Origin: Treponema sp.
GTDB taxonomy: Bacteria; Spirochaetota; Spirochaetia; Treponematales; Treponemataceae
Length of the DNA: 64,000 bases
NCBI GenBank assembly: GCA_017651065.1
Contig: JAGCDP010000016.1
Location: 1 to 64,000, forward strand
Reading direction: 5' to 3'
Shown here in pieces: positions 1 to 8,788 of this stretch (position 1 is the first letter of the stretch; the number at the start of each line of letters is the position of its first letter). Below the pieces are notes generated by a model that had not been told where the DNA came from, did not search any database, and worked only from the letters and a program-made list of their open reading frames with translations. Made by a program: the position numbers and the translations under genes.

Positions 1-1449
1 AGTGGTCCTGTGCTTTCTAAGAAAAAGGCTGATTCAAAGCGTTATTTAAAAGAGATTCAGCAGGCTTACAAGGATAAGACTCCTGTAACTGGTACTATTG
101 CAAAGGTAGTTAAGAGCGGTTACGAAGTAGACCTTGGTGTTGATCGTATGGCATTTTTGCCAATCAGCCAGGCTGACGCAGAAAAGGTTGAAAAGCCTGA
201 ATCATTACTTGGTACAAAATCTAAGTTCTATATTGAAAGACTTTATTCAGATAATAAACTTAATCCTGTGGTTAACCGCCGCAAGTTCCTTGAAGAAGAA
301 ATCAACGAAAAGCGCGATGCATTCTTTGGTTCTGTTCAGATCGGCGATACAGTTAAAGGTACTGTAAAGAGCTTCACAAGCTTTGGTGCATTCATTGATT
401 TGGGAGGCTTTGATGGTCTTCTCCACATCAACGATATGAGCTGGGGTCACGTTGCTCGTCCAAAAGACTTTGTTAAGAAAGGTCAGGAAATCGAACTTAA
501 GGTTATCCGCCTTGATCCAGAAGACAAGAGAATTAATCTTTCTCTCAAGCACTTCACAGAAGATCCTTGGGTACACTTTGAAGACAAATATCATGTTGAT
601 GATATCGTAAAGGGTAAGGTAACAAAGCTTACAGAATTTGGTGCTTTTGTTGAGCTCGAAAAGGGAATTGAAGGTCTTGTTCATATTTCTGAGTTCTCTT
701 GGACAAAGAAAGTTAACAAGCCAGGCGACATGGTAAATGTTGGTGACGAAGTTGAAGTAATGATTCTTGGTTACGACATTCAGAACGGTCGTGTTTCTCT
801 TGGTCTTAAGCAGACACAGGCTAACCCATGGGATTCAATTGCTGAACGCTATGCTGTTGGTACAAAGATTAAGGGTAAGGTTGTAAAGGTAACAAACATT
901 GGTGCCTTTGTTGCTCTTGAAGATGGAATCGACGGCTTCCTTCATGCAGACGATATTTCTTGGACAAAGAAAATCAAGCATCCTGGCAGCGAACTTACTG
1001 TTGGACAGGAAATTGAAGCTGTTATTATCGAATGCAATCCTGAAGAACATAAAATCAAGATTGGTATGAAGCAGGTTTCTGTCAACCCTTGGAAAGAATT
1101 TGCTGACCAGTATAAACCGGGTTCTACTTTGGAAGGAGAAATCACTTCTATTACAGAGTTCGGCCTGTTTGTAAAAGCTCCTAACGGAATTGAAGGTCTT
1201 GTAAACAAGGCTAACCTTAGCGATGATAAGGAAGTTCCTTTTGAAGAAGCAATTGCAAAATACAAAGTAGGTGATAAGATCAACGTATTTGTTGTTGATG
1301 TAAACACTGAAAAAGAGAAAGTAGCATTTTCTGTACGTGAATACAAGAGAAAGCAGCAGCGTGATGAAATTTCTCAGTACATGTCTAGCAATGGCGATGA
1401 CGATGACGGAGCATACACACTGGGCGACCTTTTGAACACTAAGAAATGA
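1..1449 (+). CDS. rpsA: 30S ribosomal protein S1, 5'-truncated by the window edge
   Basis: RNA-binding ribosomal protein that helps mRNA dock on the 30S subunit. The frame is open to base 1, and its first residues (SGPVLSKKKAD) match the end of an S1 domain, so the GTG at 10 is not the start and at least one N-terminal domain lies outside the window. Five further S1 domains follow, starting near nucleotides 85, 340, 595, 850 and 1110; each has the FGAF/FGLF-type beta-barrel core and domains 2-4 end in an (D/N)PW linker. Domains 2-4 are closest to one another, as usual for bacterial S1. The C-terminus is an acidic DDDD stretch followed by GDLLNTKK. In some treponemes S1 is fused behind cytidylate kinase; that cannot be judged here. 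The stop overlaps the next start (ATGA), implying translational coupling. Confidence 0.95.
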   Translation, partial: SGPVLSKKKADSKRYLKEIQQAYKDKTPVTGTIAKVVKSGYEVDLGVDRMAFLPISQADAEKVEKPESLLGTKSKFYIERLYSDNKLNPVVNRRKFLEEEINEKRDAFFGSVQIGDTVKGTVKSFTSFGAFIDLGGFDGLLHINDMSWGHVARPKDFVKKGQEIELKVIRLDPEDKRINLSLKHFTEDPWVHFEDKYHVDDIVKGKVTKLTEFGAFVELEKGIEGLVHISEFSWTKKVNKPGDMVNVGDEVEVMILGYDIQNGRVSLGLKQTQANPWDSIAERYAVGTKIKGKVVKVTNIGAFVALEDGIDGFLHADDISWTKKIKHPGSELTVGQEIEAVIIECNPEEHKIKIGMKQVSVNPWKEFADQYKPGSTLEGEITSITEFGLFVKAPNGIEGLVNKANLSDDKEVPFEEAIAKYKVGDKINVFVVDVNTEKEKVAFSVREYKRKQQRDEISQYMSSNGDDDDGAYTLGDLLNTKK

Positions 1450-2351
1450 GGAATTTTGAATATAACAGTGTGAATTCTCTGGCGGGCGAAAGTCAGTTTG
1501 TTGCAGAGCTCAAGAAGATTTCTATGGTGCTCTGCAGAAACAACGCCAGCGTTCTTTTAAAGGGCGAAAAGGGAACAGGTAAACGGCAATTTGCTTTATT
1601 GGTTCATCTTCAGGGAAAAAATAATCCGGAAGATTTCTTTGAGCATAATTGCCGTGTTTATTCTGAGCACGAAACTGAGCGTTTTTTTGACCTTGTTTCG
1701 CAGCTTCCTTCCTTTGACTTTCTTGGAAAAACAATCTTTATAAGCAATGTAGACAATCTGTCTGCAGTACTTCAGGAAAAACTGCTGGTGCTTTTGCGTG
1801 CCACCCGCGAAGAACAGAAAAATCTTCGTTTTATTTTTTCTACTGAAGTAAACCTTGAAGATAAAATTGAACAGGGCTTGTTTTCTAACGATTTGTACTG
1901 TCTTATGAGTTCTGTTCCTGTAAATATGATTCCTTTGCGCCAGCGTAAGGATGACATACTTCCAATTGCGAACTACTACTTTGCAATGCTTGAAACAGTA
2001 AGCGGGTCAGGGTTCAAGGGTTTTTCTGAAGAAGCTCTGGAAGTTATGAAAAACTACTTCTGGCCTGGAAACATTGCCGAACTTAAAAATGCCGTTGAGC
2101 GTGCTTTTATTGTTGGCCAGCCGCCTTATATAAAAACTTCTGATATGGCAATTGGTTCGGAAGGTTCTGCTCCGTCTGTTGAAACAGGCGACGACAAAAC
2201 CTTAAAAACTGCCGTTAATGCTTTTAAAAAAGCATATGTTACAAAGATTCTGGAAGAAAACAACTGGAATCAGACAAAAGCGGCAAAGGTACTTGGAATA
2301 CAACGGACTTATGTAATCCGCCTGATTGACGAACTGCAGATCCGTAAATAA
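1446..2351 (+). CDS. degenerate NtrC-family AAA+ protein with C-terminal Fis-type HTH
   Basis: 301 residues resembling the central plus DNA-binding part of sigma54 activators, with no receiver or PAS domain. Seen: Walker A GEKGTGK (about residues 40-46), the LRQRKDDI segment after the ATPase core, WPGNIAELKN, and a C-terminal helix-turn-helix of Fis type (NWNQTKAAKVLGIQRTYV). Missing or altered: the GAFTGA loop that contacts sigma54 is absent, the Walker B region reads TIFISNVDN instead of a hydrophobic-DE motif, and the sensor II Arg of WPGNxREL is Ala. ATP hydrolysis and sigma54 remodelling are therefore doubtful. A role as a DNA-binding protein is more likely (inference). ATGA overlap with rpsA ties its expression to the translation machinery. 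Confidence 0.8.
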   Translation: MRNFEYNSVNSLAGESQFVAELKKISMVLCRNNASVLLKGEKGTGKRQFALLVHLQGKNNPEDFFEHNCRVYSEHETERFFDLVSQLPSFDFLGKTIFISNVDNLSAVLQEKLLVLLRATREEQKNLRFIFSTEVNLEDKIEQGLFSNDLYCLMSSVPVNMIPLRQRKDDILPIANYYFAMLETVSGSGFKGFSEEALEVMKNYFWPGNIAELKNAVERAFIVGQPPYIKTSDMAIGSEGSAPSVETGDDKTLKTAVNAFKKAYVTKILEENNWNQTKAAKVLGIQRTYVIRLIDELQIRK

Positions 2352-2382
2352 TATTAATATAGGAAAAATTGAGGTTATTAAT

Positions 2383-3060
2383 ATGTCAGAGAAAAACGAA
2401 AAATCAACAGCAAGTGAAAAACTTAATGGTTTTCTTGAAAAGAACAGAAAGCCTGTGCTTATTACTTTTATTGTAGGGCTTGTTCTTATTGTTGGATTCA
2501 TTGCAGGTGCAATTATTGTTTCTGCTACTTCTAAAAAGGATCTTGCAGCTGTTGAAGCTTATTATTATGAATTGACTGATTCTTCAACTGGCCTTGAAGA
2601 TACAGAAATTACAAAGCGTGCAACAGAATGTATAGAAAACCTTGCTCCTTATACAAAGAAGGGTGGAATTGCAGGTGTTCGTGCAAACATGCTTAGCGCA
2701 GAACTTGCATATATCCTTAAAGATTATGAAGGTGCAATTGCTTATTATGACGCTGCAATTGCTAAAGGCAAGAAATCTTATACTGCACCACTTTGCTATT
2801 ATAATAAGGGTGCTTCTTACGAAGAATTAGGAAAGCTTGCAGAAGCTGCTGAAGCATATAAAACTGCTGCAGAGTTTGATGAGTTTGTATTGGTTGCTCA
2901 TGCATATTTTAGTCTTGGCCGTGTTCTTGAAGCACAGGGTGACTATGCAGGAGCTGTTGAAGCATATAAAACCTTGAATGATAAAGTTTCAGATGATGAT
3001 TGGGGCAATCTGGCTAAAACAAGAATTATTGAACTTCAGTCTCAGGGTAAAGCTAACTAA
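2383..3060 (+). CDS. membrane-anchored tetratricopeptide repeat protein
   Basis: 225 residues. The ATG at 2383 is preferred over an in-frame ATG at 2326, because the latter lies inside the previous gene and 2383 has a GAGG ribosome site 8 nt upstream. A short charged cytoplasmic N-terminus is followed by one transmembrane helix (about residues 25-48) and an extracytoplasmic helical region with TPR-like pairs (LAYILKDYEGAIAYYDAAI, YYNKGASYEELGKLAEAAEAYK, YFSLGRVLEAQGDYAGAVEAYK). The layout is that of YfgM-like or TolA-associated TPR scaffolds, but a specific partner cannot be named. It follows the AAA+ gene by about 30 nt and probably belongs to the rpsA transcript. Confidence 0.8.
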   Translation: MSEKNEKSTASEKLNGFLEKNRKPVLITFIVGLVLIVGFIAGAIIVSATSKKDLAAVEAYYYELTDSSTGLEDTEITKRATECIENLAPYTKKGGIAGVRANMLSAELAYILKDYEGAIAYYDAAIAKGKKSYTAPLCYYNKGASYEELGKLAEAAEAYKTAAEFDEFVLVAHAYFSLGRVLEAQGDYAGAVEAYKTLNDKVSDDDWGNLAKTRIIELQSQGKAN

Positions 3061-3078
3061 TTAAAAGGCTTATAACAG

Positions 3079-3864
3079 TTGAAAAAGGCATATAACAGCA
3101 AACGAAAATATTGTATTTTTCTCGGGTTGTTGTCTATATGCCTTATTTTTTTTAACACAGCCTGCGGGCTTGATGTGCTTGATGCTGTTTTAGACGATCC
3201 TTTTTCTACAGAAGAAAATCCAAATATCGATACAGAAGATAACGTAAAACGTGTCTTTTCTTTTACCACAAAAACTCTGCCTGAAGCAAATGATTTTGGA
3301 AAAAGTTATATATATTATAAGATCTACAATAACGTTTCTACAATGAATTCAGAAGTCGGCGTTATTGATGGCATGATAAATGATGCTATAAGAAAGTATA
3401 ATTCTGCATTAACGCTTCTTGATAATTACAGCTATCAGGAATTGTATTGTGCCTCAAGTTATGAAAACGTTTCGAATGCTGAACAATTCGTTCTTTCAAA
3501 TGCAGTACACTCTGTTAGTATAAGATTGACTAATTATTTTGAAGAAGCAGTTGCGGATAACTCTGCTAAAATAATAGTTGATGGAACAGAAAGAGGCATT
3601 CCTTTCCGTTTTAATTATAAATCGTTCGATTTTGGTAGAACCAATCCTTCTTATGACGAAAAACCTGTAAAGGCCGAAACAGATGAAAGAAACTCTGATA
3701 CAAGGAATTTTTCCGATCCTACTGCAGACGGAGTTGATGCAAATTATTATGTAGTTCTTTATGGATTGTTTTCAATGCCTACAGACACTTTTGAAAAGAC
3801 AATATATAGTCCTGTACACTATCTTGGTGCAGTAAAGATAGATTCAAGTGTTCAGAATAATTAA
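3079..3864 (+). CDS. small predicted lipoprotein of unknown function
   Basis: 261 residues from a TTG start at 3079, with AAAGG about 10 nt upstream; no in-frame ATG fits before the signal peptide. A basic N-terminus, a hydrophobic stretch and the lipobox NTAC (Cys29) indicate export and lipid anchoring. The mature part begins with an acidic segment and shows no catalytic motif that I recognise. It lies 18 nt behind the TPR gene on the same strand, so it is likely the last gene of that transcript. Confidence 0.7.
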   Translation: MKKAYNSKRKYCIFLGLLSICLIFFNTACGLDVLDAVLDDPFSTEENPNIDTEDNVKRVFSFTTKTLPEANDFGKSYIYYKIYNNVSTMNSEVGVIDGMINDAIRKYNSALTLLDNYSYQELYCASSYENVSNAEQFVLSNAVHSVSIRLTNYFEEAVADNSAKIIVDGTERGIPFRFNYKSFDFGRTNPSYDEKPVKAETDERNSDTRNFSDPTADGVDANYYVVLYGLFSMPTDTFEKTIYSPVHYLGAVKIDSSVQNN

Positions 3865-3878
3865 ACGGACAAAAAAAA

Positions 3879-3952
3879 TGATGCTGGGCGGGCTCGAACC
3901 GTCTACCTGCTGCTTAGAAGGCAGCTGCTCTATCCAGATGAGCTACAGCACC
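3879..3952 (-). tRNA. tRNA-Arg(TCT)
   Basis: Read on the minus strand the segment folds as a cloverleaf of 74 nt. The acceptor stem is GGTGCTG / CAGCATC (one G-U), the D arm GCTC...GAGC, and the anticodon stem GCTGC/GCAGC with loop CTTCTAA, giving anticodon TCT. The T loop is TTCGAGC. The T stem GACGG/CCGCC has one A-C mismatch. CCA is not encoded; the discriminator A is followed directly by a T run (A8 at 3871-3878 on the plus strand) that can act as terminator. A possible -35 (TTGAAA) overlaps the stop codon of sufU. Confidence 0.9.
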
Positions 3953-3984
3953 TAAAGATTTCTTACTTTATCATAAAAAAGGGC

Positions 3985-4413
3985 TTATTTCAAGAGTAGC
4001 ATCTCTTTCATTGTTCGCCAGCCAAGCATTGCACACTTTACACGTGCAGGCATGTGCGAAATATCCTGAAGTGCTGCTGCTTCGTCAAGGCGTTCAAGAT
4101 CTTCCTCTGTAACTTCTTCTTTAATCATACGATCAAAAATATCTGCAAGGGCAAGAGCTTCTTCTTTTGTTTTACCTATTACTAAATCTGCCATCATGTC
4201 TACAGAAGCCTGGCTTATTGCACAGCCGCTGCCGGTAAAGCTTGCGTCAATAATTTTGCCGGAGTCGTCCAGTTTCATCTGCAGGGTAATCTGGTCGCCG
4301 CAGCTTGGGTTTACTCCTTCAAGACAAAAGGTTGGAGAATCCATGTCGACCTTGTGGCTTGGGTTTATGTTATGTTCGTTTAATATTTCGCGGTAAAGTT
4401 CCTTAGTATCCAT
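3985..4413 (-). CDS. sufU: SufU-type iron-sulfur scaffold / sulfur-transfer protein
   Basis: 142 residues of the SufU/IscU fold. The three conserved metal-binding cysteines are visible at Cys38 (NPSCGD, with Asp40), Cys64 (GSGCAIS) and Cys127 (VKCAML). SufU accepts sulfur from the SufS persulfide and passes it to the SufBCD scaffold. An AAGGAG site lies upstream of the ATG. It is 32 nt downstream of sufS on the same strand, so the two form an operon at the distal end of the SUF locus; tRNA-Arg follows. Confidence 0.92.
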   Translation of the reverse strand: MDTKELYREILNEHNINPSHKVDMDSPTFCLEGVNPSCGDQITLQMKLDDSGKIIDASFTGSGCAISQASVDMMADLVIGKTKEEALALADIFDRMIKEEVTEEDLERLDEAAALQDISHMPARVKCAMLGWRTMKEMLLLK

Positions 4414-4445
4414 TTATTGCTCCTTGTACGTGGCAATCTACTTTA

Positions 4446-5690
4446 TTAGTTTTTGTACCCGCTCCACTCCCTCAGGTGGCTCAGCTTTTCCAAAAATTTG
4501 TCCACTTCTTCTTCTGTATTATAAAAATAAAGGCTTGCGCGGGCGGTTGCTGTTTGTCCAAGATATTGTCCAAGTGGTTGCGCACAGTGATGGCCTGCAC
4601 GGATTGCAATATGTTCTTCGCTGAGCAAAGTTGCAATGTCGTGCGGATGAACTCCATCAAGTGTGAATGTAATAATTCCACAGCGCTTAGATGCATCATC
4701 TGGACCAATTATATTTACATGAGGAATGTTTTTTATTCCTGCTATCATTCGTTCTGCAAGTTCCTGGTCGTGGGTTTCTATGTTTTCAAGACCAATACTT
4801 TGTATATAGCGGATTGCAGCAGCCATGCCAACTGCATCTCCGGCACTTACAGTTCCTGCTTCAAACTTATGAGGAACTTCTGCCCAGGTTGCTTTTTCGC
4901 GTGTTACATATTCAATCATTTCGCCGCCACGAAGGAACGGTTCCATTTTTTCGAGCAACTCATATTTACCGTAGAGCGCCCCGATTCCCATTGGACCACA
5001 AAGTTTATGTGCGCTCATTGCAAAAAAGTCTGCATCAATATCCTGAACATCTACTTTCATGTGTGGTGCAGACTGAGCTCCATCTACTATAAATATTGCA
5101 CCAACAGCATGAGCAGCGGCAGCTAATTTTTTAACAGGGTTTGTTACTCCAAGAACATTGCTTACATGAACAACAGAAACAATCTTTGTGTGCTCTGTTA
5201 TTTTTGTTTCAATTTCCTTGTCGCTTATAATTCCTGTTTCTTTGTCGCATTCAAGAAATACAAGACGAGCTCCTGTTTTTTGACAAACCATCTGCCATGG
5301 AACTATGTTTGAATGATGCTCCATTATTGTTACGCAGATTTCGTCGCCTTCGTGAAGGTTGTTGAGTCCCCAACTGTAAGCAACAAGATTCAGGCTTTCG
5401 CTGGCGTTGCGGGTAAAAATTATTTCTTCTGACTGTTTTGCGTTTATAAATTGTGCAACGGTTTTGCGTGCATTTTCATAAGCAAGGGTTGCGCGTTCAC
5501 TAAGTGAGTAAAGTCCGCGCAAAGGATTTGCATTTTCTGTAGCATAAAAATGAGTCATTGCATTAAGCACAATGAACGGGCGCTGTGCAGTTGCGGCTGT
5601 ATCAAAATAAATAAGTCCCTTGTTTTCGCCGGCCTGATTTTCGTCGATGGCCTTAAAAAGCGGGAAGTCTTTACGGTATTTATTTTCCAT
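4446..5690 (-). CDS. sufS: cysteine desulfurase SufS
   Basis: 414 residues, class V aminotransferase fold. The PLP-binding Lys229 lies in SAHKLCGP, His125/His126 and Asp203 (VDGAQS) contact the cofactor, and the persulfide-forming Cys369 lies in RAGHHCAQP. The short loop around that Cys is typical of SufS rather than IscS. It mobilises sulfur from L-cysteine for SufU and SufBCD. The length matches the family. It is transcribed with sufU. Its upstream neighbour sufD is separated from it by an ABC exporter on the other strand, so this half of the SUF pathway must have its own promoter. Confidence 0.95.
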   Translation of the reverse strand: MENKYRKDFPLFKAIDENQAGENKGLIYFDTAATAQRPFIVLNAMTHFYATENANPLRGLYSLSERATLAYENARKTVAQFINAKQSEEIIFTRNASESLNLVAYSWGLNNLHEGDEICVTIMEHHSNIVPWQMVCQKTGARLVFLECDKETGIISDKEIETKITEHTKIVSVVHVSNVLGVTNPVKKLAAAAHAVGAIFIVDGAQSAPHMKVDVQDIDADFFAMSAHKLCGPMGIGALYGKYELLEKMEPFLRGGEMIEYVTREKATWAEVPHKFEAGTVSAGDAVGMAAAIRYIQSIGLENIETHDQELAERMIAGIKNIPHVNIIGPDDASKRCGIITFTLDGVHPHDIATLLSEEHIAIRAGHHCAQPLGQYLGQTATARASLYFYNTEEEVDKFLEKLSHLREWSGYKN

Positions 5691-5772
5691 GTATATTTCT
5701 ACCTAGTAATTGTATGTGTAAAAAGTGGTTTTATTTTAGAAGATTTTTGGGATTTTTGCAATCATTGTTATA

Positions 5773-5844
5773 CGTGGATTGCGTCGCAGAGCTTACCGAC
5801 GTTTTGCTACGCAAAAGTCGCACGCTGCGGGCTCGCAATGACGT
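5773..5844. repeat. dispersed palindromic repeat, family A (diverged copy)
   Basis: The outer ends match other copies in this window: GTGGATTGCGTCGC at the left and CTCGCAATGACG at the right. The middle is unique and itself holds a hairpin (TTTTGCTACGCAAAA). Further copies lie near 15735, 17406, 19651, 21920, 21972 and 34626. Confidence 0.7.
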
Positions 5845-5861
5845 GACATTTTTGTTACAAT
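5833..5861 (+). promoter_or_regulatory. predicted promoter of the ABC exporter, leaderless arrangement
   Basis: A -10 box TACAAT (5856-5861) ends 6 nt before the ATG at 5868. A weak -35 (TCGCAA, 5833-5838) lies 17 nt upstream, inside the repeat. No Shine-Dalgarno sequence can fit between, so transcription would start at the A of the ATG. Confidence 0.45.
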
Positions 5862-5867
5862 ACCCAT

Positions 5868-7601
5868 ATGGATTTTAATCAAAAGCCTTTAAAAATCTTT
5901 TTCTCGTATTACAAGCCGCACATAGGACTTTTTATTGCCGATATGTTCTGCGCCTTTTTTATGGCTGCAATTGATGTTGCGTTTCCTATGTTTTCGCGAT
6001 ATGCGCTCAATACGCTCATTCCAAATTATCAGCTGCGTACATTTTTGATTCTTGTTGGAATCCTGCTTGTTGGTTTTTGTATTCATAAAATGTGTAACTG
6101 GTTTGTTGCTTACTGGGGCCACGTTTTTGGTAACCGTGTAGAACAGGACATGAGGCGCGATGTTTTTGATCAGCTGGAAAAGCTGCCGTTTAGTTTTTAC
6201 GATACAAACCGTACCGGAAAAATTATGTCCCGCGCAACAACCGACCTTTTTGAAATTACAGAGCTTGCTCATCATGGACCGGAAGATTTTTCCATTGCAA
6301 TTTTAAATCTTCTTGGTGCTTTTGTAATGCTTCTTACAATAAGATGGGAGCTGGCTATTTTTGTTTTTATTATAATGCCGGTAATGATTCTTATTGTTAT
6401 TGTTTCGCGCCGTAATCTTTCCAAGGCTAGTACGCTGGTAAAGGAAACTACTGCCGAAGTAAATGCAAGTCTTGAGTCGAGCATTAGCGGTATTCGTGTA
6501 ACAAAAGGTTTTAATAACGAAGATTTTGAGCGTGCAAGGTTTGATGTTTCGAACAAGCAGTACAGTGCCGCCAAGCAGAATCGCTTTAAGTATATGGCTT
6601 CGTTTTTTTCAAATATTGAATTCTGCAATAATCTTTTGTCGCTCATGACTCTTGGGGTAGGCGGTTATTTTATTATGAAAGGTGAAATGACGCTGCCGGA
6701 CTTAGTTGCAGCTAACCTTTTTGTTGCAACCTTTGTTAGTCCTATCAAACGACTCAATGGTTTTGTTGAACAGTTTATTACTGGTATGGCAGGCTTTAAC
6801 CGCTTTTTAGAAATTATGCGTACCGACACAGAACCCGAAGATGCGCCGGATGCTGTTGATATTCTTTCTGCCCGCGGAAACATAAGCTTTAAGAATGTGA
6901 ACTTTTCTTATACTTCTGATTTTCCTGTTTTGAATGATGTAAACCTTGAGATTCATTCCGGAGAAAAGTTTGCGCTTGTAGGGGCGAGTGGTGGTGGAAA
7001 GTCTACAATCTGTAATTTGATTCCGCGCTTTTATGAAATTACCGGAGGTTCAATCAGCCTGGATGGAATAGACATAAGGCATATTAAAAAGCAGTCGCTT
7101 CGCAGTCAGATTGGAATTGTCCAGCAGGATGTGTTTTTGTTTGCAGGAACTATCCGCGAAAATATTGCCTACGGAAAACCAAACGCAAGTGATGAAGAGA
7201 TTCAGGCCGCAGCACGTCGTGCCGAGATTCACGATGATATTATGAAAATGCCAAACGGTTATGATTCAATTGTAGGTGAACGTGGAATTAAACTGAGCGG
7301 AGGACAAAAGCAGCGTGTTTCCATTGCAAGGTGCTTTTTAAAGAACCCGCCGATTTTGATTTTAGACGAAGCAACCTCTGCGCTTGATACAACAACAGAA
7401 ATAAAAATCCAGCATTCGTTTGATGAGCTTTCTAAGGGACGCACCACACTTGTAATTGCACACCGTCTTTCTACAATTAAAAATGCCGACATGATTGCCG
7501 TTGTTAATGACAAGGGAGTTGTAGAGCAGGGCACTCATGAGCAATTGATGAATAAAAAAGGCGAGTATTACAGATTACAAAATGCCCAGGTTAGCGAGTG
7601 A
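5868..7601 (+). CDS. ABC exporter half-transporter (type IV, MsbA/MdlB-like)
   Basis: 577 residues with the permease and ATPase in one chain. Six hydrophobic segments fill residues 1-320, with the coupling-region motif YDTNRTGKIMSR. The ATPase follows: Walker A GASGGGKST (about residue 370), Q-loop IVQQD, signature LSGGQKQR (about 474), Walker B ILILDEAT (about 495), and H-loop AHRLST (about 530). The family exports lipids, peptides or drugs as a dimer, and a single half-transporter next to no partner suggests a homodimer. The substrate cannot be told. It stands in opposite orientation between sufD and sufS, overlapping the sufD 3' end by 11 nt, and looks like an insertion into the SUF operon rather than part of the pathway. 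Confidence 0.92.
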   Translation: MDFNQKPLKIFFSYYKPHIGLFIADMFCAFFMAAIDVAFPMFSRYALNTLIPNYQLRTFLILVGILLVGFCIHKMCNWFVAYWGHVFGNRVEQDMRRDVFDQLEKLPFSFYDTNRTGKIMSRATTDLFEITELAHHGPEDFSIAILNLLGAFVMLLTIRWELAIFVFIIMPVMILIVIVSRRNLSKASTLVKETTAEVNASLESSISGIRVTKGFNNEDFERARFDVSNKQYSAAKQNRFKYMASFFSNIEFCNNLLSLMTLGVGGYFIMKGEMTLPDLVAANLFVATFVSPIKRLNGFVEQFITGMAGFNRFLEIMRTDTEPEDAPDAVDILSARGNISFKNVNFSYTSDFPVLNDVNLEIHSGEKFALVGASGGGKSTICNLIPRFYEITGGSISLDGIDIRHIKKQSLRSQIGIVQQDVFLFAGTIRENIAYGKPNASDEEIQAAARRAEIHDDIMKMPNGYDSIVGERGIKLSGGQKQRVSIARCFLKNPPILILDEATSALDTTTEIKIQHSFDELSKGRTTLVIAHRLSTIKNADMIAVVNDKGVVEQGTHEQLMNKKGEYYRLQNAQVSE

Positions 7602-8643
7602 GGAAGTCACTTATTTCTTTCTGAATTTCTTCGTCTTCAATGTTACTTGCAGCAACAGTAACCTTGGCTCGGGTGAGCAACTCTTCTGCAGTTTTCTGGT
7701 CAATGCCGCGTGTGTTCATATAGAATAACATTTCGTCAGAAAGCTTCCCGATTGTTGAACCGTGTTCTGCAGAAATATCTTCTTCACCACAAAGAATGAT
7801 TGGTGCTGCTTTTACAACTGCTTCAGGCGAAAGAAGAAGTGTGGTTTCCATTTCGTTGCCCTTTGAACCGCAGCAGCCTTTGCGCATATCAATTGTTCCA
7901 CGGTAAGTTTTAGTTGTATTATCTTTTACAGTACCGTCGGTTTTCATGTCGCATTCTGTTTTTGTTCCGGTATGAACAACAGTCTGATTCATGTCTATGT
8001 ATTGAGTGTCTTTGCAGATGTATGCTGTATCTGAAATAAACTTTGATTTATAACCTGCAAGAGTTGCGTGGAAACTTGCATTAATGTGAGAACCACCAAG
8101 TTCAATTTGTGTGAGTTTAACTTTTGCATTGTCACCGCAGGTAATTTGTGTGTCATCAATCTGATTTAAATTTTTACTGCAAAGCTGAACCTTTGAAATG
8201 TGAACCTGCGCATTTTCTTCTGCATAGATTTTTGTGATTACACCTGAAAGCCCTGCTGCAACTCCATAAACTATAATCACCTTTGCAACACTTCCTTCAA
8301 GTGCATGAATTGTATTATGTGTTGCACAGTTTGCGTTTGATGTTATGCGAATAATCAAAGGCTTTTGTTCTTCGTTTGAGTTTGATTTTTTGAAAGTATA
8401 GATTTTGCCTTTTGGTGCACCTGCTTCAATTAGATCGGCAGCAGCTTTCCCAATTGAACATTCAGGTTCAGGCAGCTTTGTTGTGATTTTTTTACTGCTT
8501 GAAATTTCTACATTATCTGGAATCTGAATTTCGTTGCCTGAATTTTCTGTAAAAGAAAAATCATAGCTTACGGTATCTTTATTTATTTTAAGCCAGGTCC
8601 ATGTAAGATATGGAATTGGATTTAAGTCTATTGTGTTTTCCAT
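7591..8643 (-). CDS. sufD: FeS assembly protein SufD
   Basis: About 350 residues of the SufB/SufD beta-helix family. The start at 8643 (MENTIDLNPIPY) is preferred over an upstream in-frame start at 8679, because homology with a second sufD-like fragment at 9419-9543 begins at (I/L)D(L/V)NPIPY. Neither start has a clear Shine-Dalgarno site. The C-terminal block IILCGEEDISAEHGSTIG...YMNTRGI, including the conserved His, matches SufB and SufD; SufD partners SufB and SufC in the SufBC2D scaffold. It is shorter than SufB, as expected. The gene is cut off from sufB by about 4 kb of plus-strand genes and from sufS by the exporter. Confidence 0.88.
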   Translation of the reverse strand: MENTIDLNPIPYLTWTWLKINKDTVSYDFSFTENSGNEIQIPDNVEISSSKKITTKLPEPECSIGKAAADLIEAGAPKGKIYTFKKSNSNEEQKPLIIRITSNANCATHNTIHALEGSVAKVIIVYGVAAGLSGVITKIYAEENAQVHISKVQLCSKNLNQIDDTQITCGDNAKVKLTQIELGGSHINASFHATLAGYKSKFISDTAYICKDTQYIDMNQTVVHTGTKTECDMKTDGTVKDNTTKTYRGTIDMRKGCCGSKGNEMETTLLLSPEAVVKAAPIILCGEEDISAEHGSTIGKLSDEMLFYMNTRGIDQKTAEELLTRAKVTVAASNIEDEEIQKEISDFLTR

Positions 8644-8727
8644 GTTGATTATTCTACTAAATTCATAGGTAATTTTCAATAAATTCGAAATTTTAGCTGA
8701 AATTTAGTAGTTTGAATTCCCGGTTTC

Positions 8728-8756
8728 TTGATTTAATCATAGTTATTTGTTATAAG
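8728..8756 (+). promoter_or_regulatory. sigma70-type promoter for the 8789 gene
   Basis: -35 TTGATT (8728-8733) and -10 TATAAG (8751-8756) with a 17-nt spacer. A second -10-like TATAAT lies at 8762-8767. The ATG at 8789 has a good AAAGGAG site 8 nt before it. Confidence 0.6.
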
Positions 8757-8788
8757 GAAATTATAATAAAAAAAGGAGTGTTACAAAA

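Noticed and set aside
1446-2351. Functional sigma54 activator
   Set aside because: GAFTGA is missing and Walker B is degenerate.
5550-5846. Small plus-strand frame opposite the sufS start
   Set aside because: It is the complement of sufS joined to a repeat sequence, with no ribosome site or recognisable protein.
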